Origin: Allium sativum
Lineage: Eukaryota > Streptophyta > Magnoliopsida > Asparagales > Amaryllidaceae
Direction of reading: 5' to 3'
Assembly (NCBI GenBank): GCA_030737875.1
Contig: CM060920.1
Location: 481,894,861-481,958,860 of the forward strand
DNA length: 64,000 bases
Made by a program: the position numbers and the translations under genes. The notes beneath the pieces were generated by a model that was given only the letters and a program-made list of their open reading frames with translations, made no database searches and was not told the origin of the DNA. Positions 12,381-25,329 of the stretch are shown one piece after another. Numbering within the stretch: the stretch's first letter is position 1; the number at the start of each line of letters is the position of its first letter.

Positions 12381-12500
12381 ATTATAGAACTTCGTGTTAT
12401 TTACTTTTTAGTACTCTACGTCTGGATTGTGTTTAGATCTGTTGTGTAATCCATTGCTAATTTGGTGTTGGCAAGCATTAACCAATTTCGCTTGTTAACA
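12381..12500 (+). repeat. Truncated 5' LTR of element T (last 120 bp)
   Basis: Aligns with the end of the 3' LTR at about 37046-37163 through GTTATTTACTTTTTAG and GATCTGTTGTGTAA. Homology reaches 12381, the first base after LTR B, so the A-B element interrupts or truncates this LTR. It ends GTTAACA, followed by a TTTGGCATGCTAGAAAGG stretch in the PBS position. Confidence 0.75.
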
Positions 12501-12640
12501 ATTTGGCATGCTAGAAAGGGGGTCATGCAACTTTGGTTCGCTAAGGATTCAGACAGCTCGGAATTTTAATGATGGTTAAAAACAAATAGATCACTTTTGC
12601 TCATTCTAAAGGAGCAAAGTGGAGGAAAGTCAAAATATTT
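12501..12640 (+). other. Primer-binding region and leader of element T
   Basis: TTTGGCATGCTAGAAAGGGGGTC directly follows the LTR end, where Tat-type elements carry a TTGGCGCC-like primer site. The match is decayed and the tRNA cannot be named. The remainder is non-coding. Confidence 0.45.
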
Positions 12641-13407
12641 CCTTTGTTAGACATCCGTCAAATTATGTGACTTGAATAGATATTGGTGGAGTGGTTAAGG
12701 ATTTGACAAAGACTTTGTCTTCATGGTTAGAATGGCAAAAAGTGCATTTCCGAAGACAAAAAGCGATTATGAATGATCTTATGGTTCGGATTGAAGGTTT
12801 CGAAAGGTCATTGGGCCTAGGGAATATTGCAAGAACAACTGCTAGTGTTCCTTAAGGTTTGGCTCAAAACTAAGGGCAAATCCCAAAAGTCAACCTCGTG
12901 TCAGTACCAATCCTCATATCGATACCAATTCTGCTAGACTTGGGGTCAATACCCCTAATCTCGATGGAAATTCGGTGTAAGAGGTTGTCGTTGGTTGGTT
13001 AGGTTTTGGGTTTAGGTACCAGAAATGTCGCAAATGTTTCTTAAGCACTAGTGCGTGTAGTTTTGAATGTTGGAACTCCTATGGTTCTGGGATTTGGGTT
13101 CGTGCCAATGGTGGTACCTCTTGCTAGGGTTGAACCGGATATTCTTGTTGGGGTCAACAGTTTGCTAATTCTGGATTTTAAACTAGAGGCACTGGTGTGA
13201 GATTGAACAACTGGATTCGGTTGCTTGGAAATGGAAGTCATATCGTTGATGTCATTTGGTGATACACTCAAGGAGGAGCGTCTCTTTCAGATTTAGATTG
13301 TTTTACTCGCAATTTGTTCAGGATATAAGGAATTCTCAGAACCCACCGGATTTCAAATTTATGATGTTGGTGGCTTTTGACGGCAAGAAGGATCCTACTG
13401 TTCACTT
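12641..13407 (+). pseudogene. T gag, N-terminal part (disrupted)
   Basis: Decayed first part of a Tat-like gag. A helical stretch (SSWLEWQKVHFRRQKAIMND, about 12720-12785) precedes several stops. In the last frame (from about 13256) the family motif FKFMMLVAFDGKKDP (about 13348-13392) is clear; it corresponds to the P-x-Y/F-D-G-x-x-D-P entry into the gag core. The reading frame breaks at 13407, where solo LTR S is inserted after target site CACTT. The second half resumes at 33206. Multiple stops make this a relic. Confidence 0.65.
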
Positions 13408-13853
13408 TGTTAACTCCAAAAATGGCAGTAACACATGATTAATTGCAAAAGCACGACCCCTCGATGGGGAAAAAGAATAAAGCAGTAAAAGTAAATTAAA
13501 GCAGGAAAGAAACAGAAAGTGGGGAAAGAAGAAGATAATTTTATAATGGTTCAGCTTGGGATCAAGCCTACATCCACTTTGAACAATATTATTATAATCT
13601 TTGACATGCCAGATACAATATGGTTATATATATGATTACAAAGATCCCTAAAGTAGAAGATAACAAACAATCACTAATACTAATGGTTATCGGAGAATCA
13701 CGATAACCAACCCAGGTGACTTGAAGTAGCTATCTCGGGAGAAGGAGCCTAGCTGTTGGAGGAGATTAATGGCTACTGGAGGTGAAGAAATATCTTCGTA
13801 GGGCTTTGGCAGAGAAGGTATGTAGATCCCCTTTAATGTTGGAGCTAGGAGGG

Positions 13854-13861
13854 TATTTATA
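13854..13861 (-). promoter_or_regulatory. TATA box of solo LTR S
   Basis: The minus strand reads CTTATAAATACCCTCC. Upstream in the sense direction lie GGTCGGTGCTGACC-type palindromes (13917-13980, then 32740-32765 and 33008-33045 beyond element C). Confidence 0.65.
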
Positions 13862-16800
13862 AGAGTTCTGGAGAGAATTGGGCCAATCCCACTTGCAGAA
13901 AGCACCAACATTACATGCCGACCCAATACTGAAAACACCATGCCAAAATACCCTAAGGGTATAGGTCGGTGCTGACCTATTGTAACGGCCCGCAAATCCG
14001 TACTATCTGAGTCGACTAATAACACAGCACGTCCAACTCAAATTGCACAGAAATACGAATCATTATTAGAAAGAAGTTAGAGGATGAGAAATAGAAAGAA
14101 AGAAATGTTAGAATAGAAGAAAAACGAAGAACACAAATCTCACAGCAGAACGAATAAAACATATTAAATAACATAACTTTTGAAATACAATTCAGTAACT
14201 ATATATACATACTATTATCAAAGCACAACAGTTATTCCTGGAACAGTCATAAACACCTGTTTCCAGATATAACATAGTACACAGCAGAAATATGATAGTC
14301 TATAGCTAACTGGGGAAGCCTCCTGCTTCCAGCACTTCCAAGTAAATCTAAAAAATCCCGACTATTTGACTGCCCGTACAAATATGGGCACCCAAGAGTT
14401 TAGTGAAAACAAAAACAAAATAAACTCTGGGTCAGTCATGGGACTGGTGTGAGTAAACTCCAATCATTTGTTTAACTTTAAAAATCCTTTCGAAAGAAAT
14501 GATAATCGTAAAACCGATCCACACATAAACACGGATGGTTTTTACCTTACGATAACCCAAAATATTTTTGATATCAAATCCAGTGATATTATAATAATGT
14601 CTACATCAAATAAATAGAATCTAGTGGAACGCTTGTATATCACGCTCCATATATAATGTAAAATCAAAAACCGGCATGGCGTTTATTGAAGATTGGATTT
14701 CCAACATGACAAGGTATGGAACCACCTTCCGATAGTGTATCTCTAGAGGGGAATACACTGGGTTCAACAAGAACATCTTGCAACCTGGCCCACACATGAC
14801 TGACCACTCATTTCGCTTGAGTGTATCGAATGTATATCACCAACGGTTCGGATCAGCAACTGTTTCCTGAAAAGGGACAACATCGATAGATTAAAGAAGT
14901 AAAAGGAATTTATCTAGATAGGTGATTATACATCCTAATGGGAGCGACCCACATAGCCATGCTGCCTGCCCGATTTTTGTCATTTCCTGGCTATAGAGGC
15001 CTGAGGCTACGATTACTTATCATTCATTGATAGCACAATCAGTTTGAATGCCACATTGTCAGATCCGTTAATCACTAATTGATTTGCACAAATATATTCT
15101 GAATATTATGCTAAGAGAATAAATCCTCTGCCACCATATATATCTATACAGACCAACATATTCGATCATTGGAAATACTCTTTCAGACACTCGTCCATAC
15201 ACGTTCGTTCTAGGATTGAACGAAACCGAAGGCACAATTTCTATTAATAGAAAAAGTCCTTGCACTTTACTCCGTCTTCGATTATCTTCATATAATCTGA
15301 TTCACAACGCTGCTGCCAATACGGAGTGGTTCTCGGATAATAATCCAACCAGTCTCTCCATATTGACAACGATATTGGAGAACACTTCGATAGTCGGTTA
15401 TTTAACCATCGAAAAAAATAAACAAACATTCATCCATAACATAAAACCATCACTGGGCCCATTAATTAATATTTCATTAATTAAATCACCCTTTCCATTT
15501 CTTTATCAATATTTGTTAAACAAATATTTTCAATTATCACCTTGTCCTTTTTGCTATTTGGAAAACATTTCCGTATATCGCCTTCTTTTATTTTCTATAC
15601 ATAGAAAATATTTTCTATTTATAATTGGAAAACGTTCCAATTACTTATCTCTTCCACAACCATTCATTTCTACACTCAGGAAAATATTTATTATTATATT
15701 TCCACTTACTTGGGTTAAAACGAATGTTGTATAAAACATCGTTACAACAACCCAAAATACTGCATTCAACCAAACTCTTATTCAAACATTTCTCTTCGAG
15801 ACTGGATCTTGCTATTTATCGGCCAAAAATGAAATTAATAAAGTTGTGGTATAACTACCTCTCAGACCTTGACTGAAAACATCCTTAACTTCAAAACAGA
15901 CAAGGCCACTTACCTTGAATAATCATAAAACCAATTATTCATTTTTAAACCCGTATACGTTTCTTTTTCAAATTTCACCAGATTTAATTATAAATTTTCT
16001 TTTTGTTTATAACTTTCTATTTTTATTTCGTGTAACGACCCGGAAAATCTGAACCAATTTAAAATTTTTAAATTGGCTATTTTGGTGGATTTTAAATATT
16101 TAAAATAAATATTTTAAATAATAATGATGAAAAGTAAGCTTGGATCGACATTTGAAAGGGTATATAATTAATTCTAATTATAAACAGGGCCTGAAATGGC
16201 GCGGTAGTTTCAAAATTTGAATTCAAAATTTGACTGACTGTACCGGGTGCAAAACAAAACGGATTTGAGTGAAACCAAAAATATTTAAATCTGTTAGTGA
16301 ATATCTTTCTAACGAATCTCAAAAATCGAAGTTTCATAGTAGGAAGCAAAAGTTATGACCAAATGAATTTTCATAAAGGTCGCTATAGGATTTATATAGC
16401 CCGTGAAAATGGCCATTTTGCAAACGACCTCGGAATTCGACGAAACCACTTTTGTTGGATCCGGGATGTTAAACTATTGCTAGGTTTCAAATTTCATAAT
16501 TTTTTAAGTTAATATGTGAGCGTGGCAAAGGAAAATGTGTTTTGGTCAATTATAGTTAAATTGGATCGACCAGAAAATGGCCATTTTGCAAACGGTCTCA
16601 GAATTCGACGAAATTAGTTTTGTTGGGACCGTATCATCAAAACATAGCTAGATTTATTTTTCTAGAATTTTTCGAATCAGTTTGTGGCCCTGGCAAATTG
16701 AAATGTACGTTCAAATCAAATATTGAATGTTTTATATTTCAATTTGAAGGAAAACTGACTGAAACAGTCGAATGGGCCTACGAAACATATCCCATTGTGT

Positions 16801-16904
16801 TCGGAATGGGGGTAAAACGCTAGGGACGGCAGTCGTTGGGTCTGGATTGGGGTTCGTGAGAGAATGAGGGTATTTTCGAAATTTAAAAATATATAAAAAA
16901 ATAA

Positions 16905-17240
16905 AATAATATGATTGGTCAACGCATTCCTCTTCTTCCCCGATACCCCCCTGAAGCGACGGCGAAATTCATCGCAACCTTCCCTCCTCTTTTTCTCTTC
17001 CATCTCGCAAAGAAACCCAGTGACCCTTTGGAGGATTTTGTAGCCCTCTCCACCACCTTCAAATCCGACCCAGCCTCGCCTCCAACAGTTGCGCCGTTCT
17101 CGAGATTCACGCCCGGGAAGTTCCGCCGTTCATCCTCGATTTGCGCGCCCCTCTGCACTTCGAACTGGACGAGGCTGGTAGCGCCGGGAAGCTGTCTCGG
17201 AGCTCTACGCCGCTGCGAAGCCTGATTTCCCTTAAGGTTC
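16905..17240 (+). other. GC-rich leader-like patch of LTR D
   Basis: About 330 bp rich in G, C and CpG just downstream of the TATA-like site, unlike the AT-rich remainder. Open frames exist on both strands (16911-17225 + and 16919-17242 -), which is expected of GC-rich DNA. Neither frame is preserved in G's equivalent patch (about 59690-60110). I read it as the transcribed leader start, not a gene. Confidence 0.5.
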
Positions 17241-17509
17241 ACAGATTTGAAGAAAATTCAAAACCTAGTTTTGAAGATTTAAAAAGGAGGTAAGGCTATT
17301 TTAATATAAACTATATTATAGTAGTTTTAAGCGCTACGGTTTTTGATTTCACTGTAAAAATCATATCTTTTTCGTTTGTTGACGAAATTCAGTGAAACAA
17401 GAGACAGTGGACTCGTGTGGACGTCTTCTACATTCTAGAAGAGACCGCATATTTTTCTGAGCCTTCAGCTATTTTTAGTGGAGTGGAACCCAATGTGAGA
17501 TTTATAATT

Positions 17510-17660
17510 TATAAACGATATGGAAAACGACGATGTATAAATTATATAGTCGATGTATGAGTTATATAAGCGTTGTACACCTCTTGTATAAGCGTCGTAT
17601 AAGTTGTACGTTCGATGTATAGGTTTTATATGCGTTGTAAAAATTATATATGTGTTGAAA
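17510..17660 (+). repeat. Short decayed repeats around TATAAGCGTTGTA in D
   Basis: Seven or so imperfect copies of a ~20-bp word (GATGTATAAATTATATAGTC, GATGTATGAGTTATATAAGC, CGTTGTACACCTC...) in tandem. Noncoding. Confidence 0.6.
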
Positions 17661-18044
17661 TAGAAGTGAAATACTTATATATATATGTATATGTATATAT
17701 ACACGCTCCTCGTCCACAAACCATGGACGATATTTATTGGTTGTGATTGGTGTGAAAATTGGTTGATTACGAATGGTTGATTGAAATTGTTTGTGGTTGA
17801 AATTGATTGATTGTGGTTGAAAAATACCCGTTTGTGGTTGAGAAATATTTGGTTGAACCCACATAGGATTAGTTTGTAGAAATGAAAAAAATATACATGC
17901 CGCCTGCGTGCGAACTAGATGCATGATTCCCCATTGTCAAAAGCTGCGAGGCTTTAAGGTAGAGCGAGGAGCCGTACTAGGGACGGTCCCGGTTTTAACT
18001 ACCCTGCCGTTATGCTGCCGAAATTTTGAATAATATTCATGTGT

Positions 18045-18600
18045 TAGAATTATTTTCCTGTGTTGAAACTATATTCATCTGTTGAATAGAAAACCTTCAT
18101 GTGTTGAATAGAAATTCGTGTGTTGAATGGTATTCGTGTTTTGAATAAATTGTTTTAACAATAAAAATCACATTTTTACTCTATATATACAAATTATAGA
18201 AAACCTTCATGTGTTGAATCGAAATTCATTCGTTGAATTGAAATTCATGTGTTGAATGGTATTCGTGTTTTGAATAAATTGTTTTAACAATAAAAATCAC
18301 ATTTTTACTCTATATATACAAACTATAGAAAACCTTCATGTGTTGAATCGAAATTCATTCGTTGAATTGAAATTCATGTGTTGAATGGTATTCGTATTTT
18401 GAAAGAAATTGTTTTATAATAAAAATCATATTTTTATTACATATATGAACTATATAAAATAATCTTGTTTTGAAATAAATTGTTTTATAATAAAAAACAT
18501 ATTTTTATTACATATATGAACTGTATAAAATAATCGTGTTTTGAAATGAATTGTTTTACAATAAAAATCACATTTTTATCATATACATGAATTGTTAAAA
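18045..18600 (+). repeat. Tandem arrays of 129-bp and 72-bp units in D
   Basis: Units starting AAACCTTCATGTGTTGAAT recur at 18088, 18201 and 18330, the last pair at 129-bp spacing. They are followed by three ~72-bp units containing TTTTGAAATAAATTGTTTTA and CATATTTTTATTACATATATG (18400-18600). The word GTGTTGAA recurs throughout. Confidence 0.8.
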
Positions 18601-18726
18601 ATAGTGAAGTGTTGAAATAGAAGACAGTTAGATAAAAATATCATTTTTATCAAATGTATGAAAATCATATATTTTTGAAATCGAAGAATCGATATATATA
18701 TATATAAATAGAATTGAAATATATCG

Positions 18727-19190
18727 AATAACGAAGCTGCAGTTCGTATTTTGAAACCGTAATTTCAAACGATTAGTGCGGGAGATCCAACCATCGGATT
18801 TTCCCGAAATTGCAACCGTTGGGTTCGCTTTGGAAATATCTTTCCAACGGCGCCAACTTTGTAAAAATCCAACGGTTGGATTGTCTGGAATTTTTAATTC
18901 AAATCTGAAGAAAAACAGCGCCAGAATCGATTATATATATATATATAAATATAATTATATTAAATCGAATAACGACGCTGCGGTTCGTATTTTGAAATCG
19001 AAACTTCAAGCGATTATACCGGGAGATCCAACCGTCGGATTTTCCCAAAACTGGAACCGTTGGATTCATTTTGAAAAGATCTTTCTAATGATGTAAATTT
19101 TGTGAAGATCCAACGGTTAGATTTTCAGATATGTGTAAATCAAATCTGAAGAAAAACAGCGCCACGGCCGCGTTATGGCCCGAAGCGTCG
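18727..19190 (+). repeat. Two tandem ~235-bp modules in D with CCAACGGTTGG palindromes
   Basis: Copies begin at about 18727 (AATAACGAAGCTGCAGTTCG) and 18966 (AATAACGACGCTGCGGTTCG). Both contain GGGAGATCCAACC, TTCCAACGGC or its decayed form, a GATCCAACGGTT palindrome half and AATCTGAAGAAAAACAGCGCCA. Part of the module (CAGCGCTGCGGCAAGTTCG) also occurs in the LTRs of C. Confidence 0.8.
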
Positions 19191-19279
19191 TTTGAATAAA
19201 TTGGCTATTTTAAAATAAATAAAAATGGCGATAAATCATTATAAAATATTATAAACGATATGGATGTGAAATTTAGAAA

Positions 19280-20470
19280 CTAACTGAAGGTTTCCTAAGT
19301 CGAATGGTTTCCTGGGTGTTGATCTGATGTTGGTTTCGGCCTTCGGGGTTAATATTTGGGAAATCGTTCTCTTACTGATTTACGGTTAGCGACTAATGAA
19401 TTGAAATAAGGCGTATGTTGTGTTTGTGCAGCACTTGTTTATTATATACGCGAGTTGCTCAGAAAGACCGGGTTTATCCCATTCTGAATAACTGAATCGA
19501 CGATAAGAAATCGAAGATGAAGACGGCGGTCGAAGACCGGAGATTTTCACCTCATTTGGATGGTAACTGATGTCCTGATTGGGAGGCATCCCGAAATATG
19601 GATAATGAGTGGTGACTGTCCAGACGTACGTGGAGATCGATGGGTTTGCGAGGTATATAGTGCCTCCGGTTTCGTTCAGACCCAGAATGGACTTGTAAAT
19701 GGAATGTGTGCCTGACATTGGAATTCATTCTGTGTGATTGATAACCATCAGTTGCACGGTGTGAATTGCCTGTGTGGCATACTAAGATGCTGTGATCAAG
19801 GCTTCAGTTGAAAAGCAATGTCTTGTGGTTGATGATCAAAGCACCGCCTGTGTGGCGTAGCTTTGTGTATAACATGAATTCGCGAACCTCACATCCCGGT
19901 ATGAACCAGAAACGGGAGAGGACATCAGGGAGGGCATGCGTTTCCTTCTAGTTAGAAGTGGCGTCAGTGGTTTTACACGCCCTGACGAGTTTGACTTATG
20001 TGGTTGTTGCTGTTGCGAGGCGCCTCGGTTATATCGGTCGATTCGGGACCGATGGAGTCATTCGTTGGCTCATTTACGCCCCATAGGGAGGGGAAACGCA
20101 TTGTTCAGGCATTTTAATCCACATCGGTGGACCGGCCCTGACGATCCAAGGGCTCACCTGAGTCTGGGTCCCGAGACATGGGCTAGATTGTCTCAAAGTC
20201 GGTAAGGACTATCTTTTGCCTTGGTTCATGACGGAAATCCAATTTCCAAATACGTGACTGTGCGGTTTTGATTGTATATATATGTGGCGATATGATATAT
20301 GGTACCCATGCCATCTATGATTGATATTTATGATTGTGTATGAAATTAGAAACTAACGGTAAATGAGATAAGATGGATGGTTTCTTGGGTATTGGTCTGA
20401 TGTTGGTTTCGGCCTTCGGGGTTAATACCTATGGAATCGTTCTCTTACTATTTTACAGTTGGAGTCTTAT
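19280..20470 (+). repeat. Duplicated ~120-bp module in D
   Basis: GATGTTGGTTTCGGCCTTCGGGGTT occurs at 19326-19350 and again at 20399-20423. The flanks are also conserved: GGTTTCCTGGGT upstream, and AATCGTTCTCTTAC then TTTACRGTT downstream. The intervening kilobase is moderately GC-rich and shares blocks with G and the C LTRs (GTGCCTCCGGTTTCGTTCAGAC). The same module is found in F and, decayed, in E. Confidence 0.8.
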
Positions 20471-23400
20471 TATCAAATGATTTGTTTTGCTCGTATCAAT
20501 CATATTTTGGTCGATATAAGGTAAAACTCTATCCTCCGGTTTGCGTTGCATTGTGTGATGGGACTCGAGTCTTATATCGGCTTCATTTTTATAAAAAGTA
20601 TTGCGATGTTTGAAATATTTAATTGTTTTAAAGAATTGGCAATCCAATGGAGTAAACCCGTTCCGCGAAAGTGGCATGGTCCTGTGATTAGCCATATTAT
20701 AAAATGTGTTAAGTAAATTTCTCATACCAGTCCCATGACTGACTCGTAGTTTGTTTCACTTGCAGACTCGGGTGCCCCTTTTTCTACACGGGCAGCCTTG
20801 TATTCAGGTTTTAGCAGGCTCTTTCTGGATAACTGGAGCTGAAGATGGATTCTATCATTTATCTCTTTTTATGTTGTTCAGCTCCTACTGTACATATTAT
20901 GTTTGTTTTCCGCTGTAGACATTTATGTATAGCTGAAATGTATTTGTACTAAGTATGATCCTGTATACTGTGTAACTCTGATGATTATTGTTTATTCAGT
21001 GATTATTTGTTCATTATCTGGTTTATTTATTTATTTCTGTTCTGCTATTATCTGTTTCTGTGTTATATTCCAATGATTACCCTTAACACCGTCAGTACGG
21101 GTTTTGGGGTCGTCACAACTCGTTTCATTTCCCAATTCTATATATATTGATATATAGATTTCTAATTATCAAATTTTCTTAAAAATATTCTGACTCCTTA
21201 AATTTTCGGAAAATTTTGCCATAACCTCCTTTGTACCGGTCGATAGTTCAAACCTCAACTCGCCTCTCTAGGCCCTTTCCATTCAAAAAGAAAATCAAAA
21301 GGCCAAGTGGCTTGCCGATTCGGCGCATAAAATCTCATATGGAATTTAAACATGTACCTTTTGGTCGGGCATTTCAATTTATATCTCTTCATATACTTCA
21401 TTCCAAACCTGCTTAAAATGTATCCACATATTCCTATTTGGTTTCAACTCAATCCATTCGTCTTAACCAAATTCGCTAATTTATTTTCTAATTAGCTATT
21501 TTGCCAATTTCACTTCTTTGTTTGAACGTAGCATGTTCAAATAAAATATTTAACTTGCTTATAACCAAAATTGAATTCTAATTTCAATTCAAGTTTCCTT
21601 TTCGATTTTGAAAATAAATTTCCAAATCGAATTCACTTATTCAAAGCCCAATATCAATTCAAAATCTCATTAACAAATTACTATTTAAATTAGTTAATTC
21701 TATTCAATAATTAAACATCTGATATCTATTTCAAAAATCAATCCATTACTCCACTTGAGTTCACATATATTTTACAACTCGAAGCAGAAATTTTCTAAAT
21801 AGAAATTCGGATTTTTATTCGCCTAAAATCCTTTTATAAAATTAAATAAACCGTTATGGTTTTCAAATGGTTATTGCGCTGTTTTTCTGAAAATTTGATT
21901 TTGACATAACTCAAAATATATATGATGAAATTCAGAATTTTCTCTTCCATTAGAAAACTATTATCTAATTTGTCCCGACGGTTCTTGTTTCAAAGAATTC
22001 CGACTTAATTTGGGTTTTATATACTCAATTGAAGTTCGAATCACCAATTAACGAACTACAGCGCTGCGGCAAGTTCGTTTTAATTATATTTAATATATAA
22101 ACATTTTGAACTTCGTTTATATATAAATTCCAACTCTATTCTAATATATTTTAATATATATTAACTAATTTTCCCGATTCAACTTAATATTTTCGATTAT
22201 CTTTAATTGTCGATTTTTCCTTACTCGGTAATAAATTTATACTTCGATCTTCTATATTTAATTTCAATTCTTTTTTTAAATATATTATTTTGCTAGATTT
22301 ATAACATCGTTTGCAAATCCATCTTTCTTGTTTTATGTATTATAACAAGTTTTTCATTTCAAATTCCCTTTGAAATCCAATTCCTTTTATATTCTGAATT
22401 CCAGAATAAAACCGCTATTTCCTTTTTAAAATGATTTCAACTCTCTATTTTAATTCCAACTTGAATTTAAAACTTCAAATTATCTAATGACAATTATATG
22501 CCCTTATTTATAAACATCGTTTATAATTTCCTTTCCCTGTTTTATATATACTAAAACAAGTCCTCATTTCAAAACCCCTTTGAAATTCTATTCTTATTAG
22601 AATATTTTATTTTTTTCAACTTATAAATAAAATTGTAGAATCTATTTTCATATTTAGTTATAGCTTCCATTTAACACATTTAATACTCTTTCAGGAAATA
22701 ATTTATTTTCAATAAATCCAACAGTCGAATTCATATCATAAATCTATATGGATTTATTTTAAATTCAATTTACACTCCGATCACCAGAATAGCTTTCATC
22801 GTTTTCTGTTTAAAACGATTTCCAAATCCTATTTTTAAATTCACATTTGAATTTAACTTTTCCAATTATCCAATGATAATTATCCATTTTATGTATATAC
22901 ACCATTTATAAATTCATTTCAATTCCCCACATTATTCAATTTATAAACATCGTTTATAAATTCACCTTCATTCCCTGATTATCCAATGAAAATCATTCCC
23001 TTTATTTATAAACACCGTTTATAAATTTACTTCAATTCCCAGGTTATTTAATTTGTAAACATCGTTTATACATGCAATACTTGTTTTTATTTATTTTCAA
23101 AAACAAGTAAATATCTTTAGGCCGTTCTAAATTCAAATTCTATTTTAGAAAAATAAAATTTTCCATTTTATATTTCAAAACCCTATTTACGATATTTCTA
23201 TAAATTACCATTTAGGCCAGTGATATTTCAAACATCCAAAATACCCAATTATCAAATCACGGGTTTTTCTAACACATCATATAAGATAACATATACTAAA
23301 CCAAACAAATGACAATATTTTTGAGGAATCCAGTTGGATTCCTCCAACCTGTTTTCCTACATCCACAGACGTTAGTCACATAAATAATACCCATCCTGCT

Positions 23401-24680
23401 TCGAGGCAGGATACCGTGGTATGAAGGTCATCCACTATCATAGCGTGGGGTTCATAGGGTCGTACGCTATTGATACTGCGGGCATCCGCTAATGGTACTG
23501 CGGGAATCCAACCAATCACCAATATATATATATAATAACCACAAACACCAATCCTAAATAACTATATATATTTTTAATAGCCACATAAATAATTCAGTGC
23601 ATGCAAACAACCAACGAACAATTATTTTAACGGATAAAATAATTCTAAATAAAAATATGAGTGAGAGATATTCATTGTGATTTTCCTTTATTGAATATTC
23701 TTCTAAAATCCCATATCGTCTCGGCATGTTTCAATTGAATTCATTTCGTACCAACGATGATTTATTTATTTTAATTATTGATTAAACAATTTTTTTACTT
23801 AAACAAATAAATAAACCCTTCTATATATTTTTAAATTTTGGTAAAAATGTTTACCTTTTTGTTACTGAAATTGCTCGATCAATCAACAAAGCAAATTCCC
23901 CACAGTACATATCTGAGGTCCCATAGTTCAACCCCAGTACGTTAACAATACAACCTTATGCTTCTTAAATCATCCATTGCCGAACTCCCAAAGCTTCCCA
24001 GTTCTCACAGTTTGCACTCCACTTAGTCCCTCCCTCCATCTCACTGCACACTATTTCCCAAAGATATCAGACTCAACTTCCCATTATACCATACTACCAA
24101 TCTCCAACATTACATCGTCGAACTTCCTAACCCCAGTACACTACCAACATCGCATTACCCCACAAGGACACAAATCGAATTCTCAATACTTCCAACTGCA
24201 GATCCCCAAGTCAGCAAACTCATCATCGATGCATTCGAACCACTCCAGTTTTAAATAATAACGATGTCAACCTCCTTAGAAAGCTTCGCACAAACCCACG
24301 CCGGCGATAACCTCCTCCCTAAATTGCGATGACCGTTCCATCCATTCGCACCACTAAATAGTGAGCTTCCCCAATCTTAGATGCAAAAACCCTAGCTCGA
24401 ACTTCTCTGTCACAGATTCGAATATCCATCGCACTCAAATTCCCAAACCTTGAAGCCCAAATTAATACTGTAGAAAATCGAACATCGCAACTTCGTGATA
24501 TTGAGGTAAAGGCAAAAGGCATATTCGACTTTGCAAATAAAAATCGAGCAGATGGATTTGATTCGCGTTTAATTTGGGCAGCCCCTTTTTTCTTGATTTT
24601 GTTTTGAGGATTTGAATAACAGTGGGTTTCCATTTTTACGAGGATCAATATCCGAAGAGAAAGAAAAAGGGAGGTCGCGA

Positions 24681-24687
24681 TTATATA
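24681..24687 (-). promoter_or_regulatory. TATA box of LTR C1
   Basis: The minus strand reads CCTATATAATCGCGACC. It is identical in LTR C2 (32088-32094), and both lie about 640 bp from the sense LTR start. Confidence 0.7.
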
Positions 24688-25329
24688 GGAGGTGGATACT
24701 TCAGTATCAAGGAAGTGTTCTGATAAGGGTACATCAATTTTAATGTGATTTGAGTTAAAGAGATTTTGTTTCTTTTTAAATTGATTCTGATTTGATTTCG
24801 ATCTAATTCGATTTGATTTACCATTAATATGACTTGATATATAGAGATTTTCACTTTATTTTAAATAGATATCGATTTGATCTCATGCTTATCATTAAAA
24901 TAATATCGGGTCCATTACTTGAAATTACAAACCTTTATTTTTACGCACCTACCGACAATATAATGTTATAACGCTATTTTTAATTCAACGAAATAGATTA
25001 TACAATTTAATTTGAACGTATATAAAATAACCACATTAAATTGATATAATTTAAATTCAAAACAATTTATTCCTTGATAATAAATTATTATTATCGTATA
25101 AATTCAAATAGAATTTAATTTCATCATCTGAATTGTTTCGATTTAGTTTTTCTTTGAATTGAATTATTTCAGATCCCGGTATTACGATAATAATATATAT
25201 TCGAAATAACTTGTATTTTGATTATTAAATCGATAATTCAAATAAACAAATTAATTTATTTTAACAACTAAATATTTAAAACCATATTAAATATTTAAAA
25301 TTAACCGACCAAAAATCCGGGTCGTTACA

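Larger units (their letters stand above)
16031..21117 (+). mobile_element. Solo LTR D (5087 bp) inserted in LTR C1
   Basis: Starts TGTAACGACCCGG, ends GGGGTCGTCACA; the TG...CA termini are inverted-repeat matched. Comparison with LTR C2 (28501-28540) shows C1 sequence resuming directly after it. The target duplication is imperfect (TTTCG at 16026-16030, ACTCG at 21118-21122). It is homologous to G for most of its length but carries different tandem repeats. No interior or second LTR is present. Sense is plus, judged from the order of modules shared with G and E. A TATA-like AAATATATAAAAAA lies near 16884-16897. Confidence 0.85.
13981..25329 (-). repeat. LTR C1 (3' LTR of element C), interrupted by D
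   Basis: Sense start TGTAACGACCCG (plus-strand end at 25329), sense end GGCCGTTACA (plus-strand start TGTAACGGCC at 13981). D occupies 16031-21117. The TATA box is at 24681-24687 on the minus strand, only about 640 bp from the sense start, leaving about 5.6 kb downstream. The stretch 22500-23080 holds decayed ~60-bp repeats around the hairpin TTTATAAAC-ATC-GTTTATAAA. Confidence 0.9.

Noticed and set aside
13041..13271. 76-aa minus-strand ORF over T gag
   Set aside because: Antisense shadow of the T gag leader region; no motif.
16911..17242. Overlapping 104- and 107-aa ORFs in D
   Set aside because: GC-rich leader patch open on both strands; not preserved in G.
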